A stretch of DNA of 9,629 bases from Streptomyces sp. (GTDB lineage: Bacteria > Actinomycetota > Actinomycetes > Streptomycetales > Streptomycetaceae): NCBI GenBank assembly GCA_003519485.1, contig DOWQ01000780.1:1-9629 (forward strand), read 5' to 3'. The position numbers and the translations under genes are program-made. Of this stretch, positions 6,790-9,629 are shown piece by piece. Below the pieces are notes generated by a model. It worked only from the letters and a program-made list of their open reading frames with translations. It had not been told where the DNA came from and did not search any database. Positions within the stretch are counted from its first letter, which is position 1; every line of letters starts with the position of its first letter.

Positions 6790-6804
6790 TGGGAGCACTC
6801 AATC
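6780..6804. repeat. Perfect 7-bp inverted repeat with 11-bp spacer over the lysR stop codon
   Basis: GATTGAG (6780-6786), 11 nt, CTCAATC (6798-6804). The distal arm covers the lysR stop (6799-6801) and the proximal arm overlaps the GGTCTCAAT half of the thiolase element. An arm-to-arm dyad of this size fits an extra half-site for a LysR-type regulator. No T-run follows, so a rho-independent terminator is less likely. Confidence 0.5.
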
Positions 6805-7704
6805 CCCGGTCCGCGACGGCGTCGGCAGCGCCTCCCGCGCCACCGCCAGCACGCTGCGCAGCGCGGCGGACGGGTTGTCCTTGCGCCAGGCCAGGGCCGA
6901 CTGGAGCAGCACGGGCGGCCCGGCCAGCGGCCGGTGCACCAGTCCCGTCTGCTGGATGTGCAGGCAGGACGAGAGCGTGAGCGTGACGCCGACCCCCGCG
7001 GCCACCAGCGCCAGGATCGTGTACGAGTCGGGCGCCTCCTGGACGACCCGCGGGCGGAAGCCCGCCTCCTCGCAGACGTGGAAGGTGGTGTCACGCAGCG
7101 TCGACCCGGCGTTCGCCGGGAAGCTGACGAACGGCTCGCCGGCCAGGTCGCCGACCGAGATCCGCTCCCGCCCGGCCAGCGGGTGGTCCTGGGGCAGCGC
7201 GCACATCAGCTCCTCTTCGTCGATCGCCCGCGTCTCGACGCCGGGCTGGGACGCGGGGAGCCGTACGAAACCGAGGTCGAGGGAGCCGTCCGCGACCATC
7301 TGAAGGGCGACATTGGCGTACGTCTGCCCGTTCATCACGAGCTCGAGGCCGGGGTGCGAGGCGCGTACGGCCCTGGTCAGCAGCGGCAGGGTCGCGTGCG
7401 AGGAGGCGCCGGCGAAGCCGACGGTGACCCGCCCGTACTCGCCCTCGCCGGCCGCCTTGGCGACCCGTACGGCGATGTCGAGGTCGTCCAGCACGGTGCG
7501 GACGGGCTTGAGGAACGACTGCCCGGCGCTCGTGAGCCGGACGGAGCGGGTGTTGCGCTCGAACAACTGCACCCCCAGCTCCTTCTCCAGCTGGCGGATC
7601 TGCTGGCTCAGCGGCGGCTGGGCCATCTGGAGCCGCTTGGCCGCACGGCCGAAGTGCAGCTCCTCGGCCACCGCGATGAAGGAGGTCAGATAGCGCAGTT
7701 CCAC
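6799..7704 (-). CDS. LysR-type transcriptional regulator
   Basis: A 301-residue LTTR, probably controlling the adjacent catabolic genes. Residues 1-60 form the winged helix-turn-helix (MELRYLTSFIAVAEELHFGR, AAKRLQMAQPPLSQQIRQLE, LGVQLFERNTRSVRLTSAGQ), followed by the linker helix and two periplasmic-binding-like effector subdomains (GRVTVGFAGASSHATLPLLT, LDLGFVRLPA, VGDLAGEPFVSFP, VAAGVGVTLTLSSCL). The N-terminus resembles the BenM/CatM group, regulators of aromatic and beta-ketoadipate catabolism; that resemblance is from memory. The start is GTG 7704, with GGGAG about 6 nt upstream. It is divergent from the CoA-transferase operon across only 66 bp, the classic LTTR arrangement, and thiolase lies directly downstream. 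Three copies of one element sit before the transporter, thiolase and CoA-transferase genes, giving it plausible targets. Confidence 0.93.
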   Translation of the reverse strand: MELRYLTSFIAVAEELHFGRAAKRLQMAQPPLSQQIRQLEKELGVQLFERNTRSVRLTSAGQSFLKPVRTVLDDLDIAVRVAKAAGEGEYGRVTVGFAGASSHATLPLLTRAVRASHPGLELVMNGQTYANVALQMVADGSLDLGFVRLPASQPGVETRAIDEEELMCALPQDHPLAGRERISVGDLAGEPFVSFPANAGSTLRDTTFHVCEEAGFRPRVVQEAPDSYTILALVAAGVGVTLTLSSCLHIQQTGLVHRPLAGPPVLLQSALAWRKDNPSAALRSVLAVAREALPTPSRTGD

Positions 7705-7720
7705 AGCGGCTCCCGCTCTT

Positions 7721-7728
7721 ATTCGAAT
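7721..7728. promoter_or_regulatory. ATTCGAAT palindrome in the lysR / CoA-transferase divergent region
   Basis: A perfect 8-bp palindrome, notably AT-rich for this genome, 16 bp upstream of the lysR GTG and 2 bp before the GGTCTCAAT half of the shared element. It could be part of a regulator site or of the lysR promoter; there is no second copy elsewhere in the window to support a role. Confidence 0.25.
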
Positions 7729-7730
7729 CC

Positions 7731-7762
7731 GGTCTCAATGCGACCTTAATTTGGTATTGGAC
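7731..7762 (+). promoter_or_regulatory. Shared bipartite element upstream of the CoA-transferase operon
   Basis: GGTCTCAAT (7731-7739), 15 nt, TATTGGAC (7755-7762), on the plus strand in the sense of the CoA-transferase genes. The words and spacing match the thiolase copy exactly, and the transporter copy in the cores TCTCA and TATTGGAC. It sits in the 66-bp divergent region with lysR and ends 8 nt before ATG 7771. TTGGAC could be a -35 box overlapped by a LysR activation site, or TATTGG a -10-like box 17 nt after TCTCA; sequence alone does not decide. Confidence 0.75.
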
Positions 7763-7770
7763 AGTAATCA

Positions 7771-8724
7771 ATGCCTGCTGGCAGCGTGTGGGCCGTGGAC
7801 AAGACCATGACGATGAAGGACGCGATCGCCTCCTTCGTGCACGACGGTGACACCGTCGCCCTCGAGGGCTTCACCCATCTCATCCCGACCGCCGCCGGGC
7901 ACGAGATCATCCGGCAGGGCCGCAAGGACCTCACCGTGGTCCGGATGACGGCCGACATCGTGGTGGACCAGATGCTGGCGGGGGGCTGTGTCTCGACCCT
8001 GGTCTCCTCGTTCGTGGGCAACTCCTCGGCCGGCTCGCTGGGCGAGCTGCGGCGCCGGATCGAGCACGCGGACCCGGAGCCGCTCGCCTTCGAGGAGTAC
8101 AGCCACTACGGCCTGATCTGCCGCTACCTCGCCGGAGCGCAGCGGCTCCCCTTCTACCCGCTGCGCTCCTACGCCGGCAGCGACCTGCCCTCGGTCAACC
8201 CGGCCATCCGCAAGGTGGCCTCGCCGTACCCCGGGCCGGACGGCCGTACCGAGGAGATCTACGTCGTACCGCCGGTCAACCCCGATGTCACGATCATCCA
8301 CGCGCAGCGCGCCGACCGCGCCGGCAACACCCAGGTCTGGGGACTCACCGGCGTCCAGGCCGAGGCCGTCTACGCGGCGCGCAAGGCCGTCGTCGTCGTG
8401 GAGGAGATCGTCGAGGACGAGGTCGTGCGCTCCGACCCGAACCGTACGGTCATCCCCTCGCACGCGGTGCACGCCGTCGTCGCGTGCCCGCGCGGCGCCC
8501 ACCCGTCCTTCGCCCAGGGCTACTACGACCGGGACAACGCCTTCTACCGCGCCTGGTCGCACATCAGCAAGGACCCGGCGCGGCTGCGGGAGTGGATGGC
8601 CGAGTGGGTGTACGGCACCGCCGACCACGCCGAGTACGTCGCCAAGCTCGGCGAGGAGTTCTGGTCCGGGCTGGCGGTCGGCGAAGCCATGAGCCTGCCG
8701 GTGAACTACGGACGGCGACTGTGA
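7771..8724 (+). CDS. CoA-transferase subunit A, CatI-like (3-oxoadipate CoA-transferase type)
   Basis: The alpha subunit of a class I CoA-transferase of the GctA/CatI type. It would move CoA from a donor such as succinyl-CoA to a free organic acid, activating it for thiolysis. Recognisable stretches are FVHDGDTVALEGFTHLIPTA and AGHEIIRQGRKDL near the N-terminus, RYLAGAQRLPF, YAGSDLPSVNP, DVTIIHAQRADRAGNTQVWG, and HPSFAQGYYDRDNAFYRAW. These closely recall Pseudomonas CatI, the alpha subunit acting on 3-oxoadipate in aromatic catabolism; the comparison is from memory. The start is uncertain: ATG 7771 gives 317 residues but lies only 8 nt past the conserved element with a weak ribosome-binding site, while GTG 7795 gives a family-like MDKTMTMKD N-terminus. 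The stop overlaps a GTG of the next frame (GTGA), and the B subunit follows, so the subunits are co-expressed. Confidence 0.88.
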   Translation: MPAGSVWAVDKTMTMKDAIASFVHDGDTVALEGFTHLIPTAAGHEIIRQGRKDLTVVRMTADIVVDQMLAGGCVSTLVSSFVGNSSAGSLGELRRRIEHADPEPLAFEEYSHYGLICRYLAGAQRLPFYPLRSYAGSDLPSVNPAIRKVASPYPGPDGRTEEIYVVPPVNPDVTIIHAQRADRAGNTQVWGLTGVQAEAVYAARKAVVVVEEIVEDEVVRSDPNRTVIPSHAVHAVVACPRGAHPSFAQGYYDRDNAFYRAWSHISKDPARLREWMAEWVYGTADHAEYVAKLGEEFWSGLAVGEAMSLPVNYGRRL

Positions 8725-8756
8725 GCACCACAGGTCCGCAGGCCGCGCACCCCGAC

Positions 8757-8760
8757 GGAG
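8757..8760 (+). promoter_or_regulatory. Ribosome-binding site deciding the subunit B start
   Basis: GGAG at 8757-8760, inside the purine-rich run GGAGAGAGGGAC, lies 8 nt before ATG 8769. It favours that ATG over the in-frame GTG at 8721, which overlaps the subunit A stop but would add 16 unconserved-looking residues. Confidence 0.6.
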
Positions 8761-8768
8761 AGAGGGAC

Positions 8769-9590
8769 ATGACAACACCAGCCGCCGCCCCCGAGAACGC
8801 CTCGGAGACCACGGCCGGCACCGCCGTCCTCCCGGCCGTGACGTCCTCGGAGCTGCTCTCCGTCGTCGCCTCCCGCGAACTCGCCGCCAGGCGCACCGTC
8901 TTCGCCGGCATCGGCCTGCCCACCCTGGCCGCCTCGCTCGCCCATCTCACCGTGGCGCCCAGCATCGAGATCGTCTACGAGTCCGGTGTCTGCGGGGCCC
9001 ACCCCTCGCAACTGCCCGAGACCATCGCCGACGCCGTGCTCATCACCGGCGCCGAGGCCGTACTGTCCATGGCCACCCTCTTCGGCTCGGTCCTCCAGGG
9101 CGGCCACATCGACGTAGGGTTCCTCGGCGCCGCCCAGATCGACCGCTGGGGCAACCTCAACTCCTCGGTCATCGGCGACTGGCAGCGGCCGAAGGTACGC
9201 CTTCCCGGGTCGGGCGGTGCCATGGAGGTGATGGCCAACTCCCGCGAGGTCTTCGTGGTGATGCGCCGTCACGATCCCCGCTCCTTCATGGACCGACTCG
9301 ACTTCTGCACCTCGCCCGGCCCCGACCGCGCGCTCGCCGACGGCATCACCCCGCTCGGCGCGGGCGTCACCCGCGTCATCACCGACCTCGGCATCCTCGC
9401 CCGGTCCGGCGTCGGAGAGGAGCTGCGCCTCGTCGCGGTCCACCCCGGCGTCACCCCCGACGAGGTCCGCGCGGCCACCGGCTGGGACCTGGAGGTCGCC
9501 GACACCGTCGCCACCATCCCGCCACCCACCGCCGCCGAGCTGCGCCTCCTCCGCGAGGACGTCGACCCGGGCCGGGTCTACCTGCGCTGA
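8769..9590 (+). CDS. CoA-transferase subunit B, CatJ-like (3-oxoadipate CoA-transferase type)
   Basis: The 273-residue beta subunit that should pair with the preceding subunit to form an alpha-beta CoA-transferase in the cytosol. Motifs resembling CatJ/GctB are VFAGIGLPTLAASLAHL (44-60), IEIVYESGVCGAHPSQLP, LQGGHIDVGFLGAAQIDRWG, VRLPGSGGA, and VAVHPGVTPDEVRAATGWDL near the C-terminus. E71 in YESG is the likely catalytic glutamate that forms the glutamyl-CoA thioester, by analogy with this family. ATG 8769 is preferred for its GGAG ribosome-binding site 8 nt upstream; the first 25 residues are Ala/Thr-rich and probably disordered. The gene ends at TGA 9588-9590. No further gene is visible before the window ends, so an operon continuation cannot be judged. 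The exact acid substrate is not determined. Confidence 0.9.
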   Translation: MTTPAAAPENASETTAGTAVLPAVTSSELLSVVASRELAARRTVFAGIGLPTLAASLAHLTVAPSIEIVYESGVCGAHPSQLPETIADAVLITGAEAVLSMATLFGSVLQGGHIDVGFLGAAQIDRWGNLNSSVIGDWQRPKVRLPGSGGAMEVMANSREVFVVMRRHDPRSFMDRLDFCTSPGPDRALADGITPLGAGVTRVITDLGILARSGVGEELRLVAVHPGVTPDEVRAATGWDLEVADTVATIPPPTAAELRLLREDVDPGRVYLR

Positions 9591-9598
9591 CCGCGCAC

Positions 9599-9629
9599 GC
9601 ACCGCTGTCGCACCGCACCGCTGTCGCAC
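9599..9629. repeat. 16-bp tandem repeat at the window edge
   Basis: GCACCGCTGTCGCAC occurs at 9599-9613 and again at 9615-9629, a period of 16 bp, and is cut by the window end. It starts 8 nt after the subunit B stop. Whether more copies follow cannot be seen. It could be a short intergenic tandem repeat; no strong hairpin is obvious. Confidence 0.6.

Noticed and set aside
5609..7303. A 564-codon plus-strand open frame
   Set aside because: It is antisense to the thiolase and lysR genes, both with complete family signatures, and it shows no motif of its own.
7768..8778. A 336-codon minus-strand frame opposite CoA-transferase subunit A
   Set aside because: The plus strand carries unmistakable CoA-transferase motifs; this is its antisense shadow.
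7771..9590. Naming the CoA-transferase pair pcaIJ or catIJ outright
   Set aside because: The motifs are CatI/CatJ-like, but no other beta-ketoadipate pathway genes apart from a thiolase are present, so the substrate is not established.

Overview
The window looks like the chromosome of a high-GC actinomycete, most likely Streptomyces. Coding regions are strongly GC-biased at third codon positions, GTG starts occur, and the families present (MHS transporter, LysR regulator, XRE/TPR-type regulator fragment, type I-E-like CRISPR repeats) fit that group. This is judged from sequence character and remembered family resemblance; no search was run.

Layout. (1) 1-641, plus strand: the end of an upstream gene followed by a complete LUD-domain LutC-like protein, overlapping at ATGA as in a lut operon. 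(2) 632-2504, minus strand: an MHS-family MFS transporter followed 13 nt later by a MaoC-type enoyl-CoA hydratase; the MaoC 3' end overlaps the lutC 3' end convergently by 10 bp. (3) 2505-2955: an upstream region with no convincing gene but with a conserved regulatory element. (4) 2956-5269, minus strand: a small SLOG-like nucleotide-binding protein, preceded by a chimeric open frame whose first part is a frameshifted, truncated MurG-like glycosyltransferase and whose second part is the C-terminal helical-repeat region of a Streptomyces XRE/TPR-type regulator. (5) 5310-5457: three degenerate type I-E-like CRISPR repeats with no cas genes. (6) 5468-7704, minus strand: a thiolase preceded by a LysR-type regulator. 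(7) 7771-9590, plus strand: the two subunits of a CatI/CatJ-like (3-oxoadipate-type) CoA-transferase, divergent from lysR.

How it fits together. Transporter, CoA-transferase, enoyl-CoA hydratase and thiolase make a short route for import, CoA activation and beta-oxidation-like cleavage of an organic acid, plausibly a dicarboxylate or 3-oxo acid. The substrate cannot be fixed from sequence: no ring-cleavage or acyl-CoA dehydrogenase gene is present.

The strongest new signal is a bipartite element, TCTCA-N17-TATTGGAC, found with identical spacing and in the gene-sense orientation upstream of the transporter operon, the thiolase and the CoA-transferase operon. It ties the three transcription units into one probable regulon, with the LysR protein as obvious candidate regulator. 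The SLOG / chimeric MurG-TPR / CRISPR-remnant block lies between members of that regulon and looks like decayed accessory DNA inserted in a catabolic locus.
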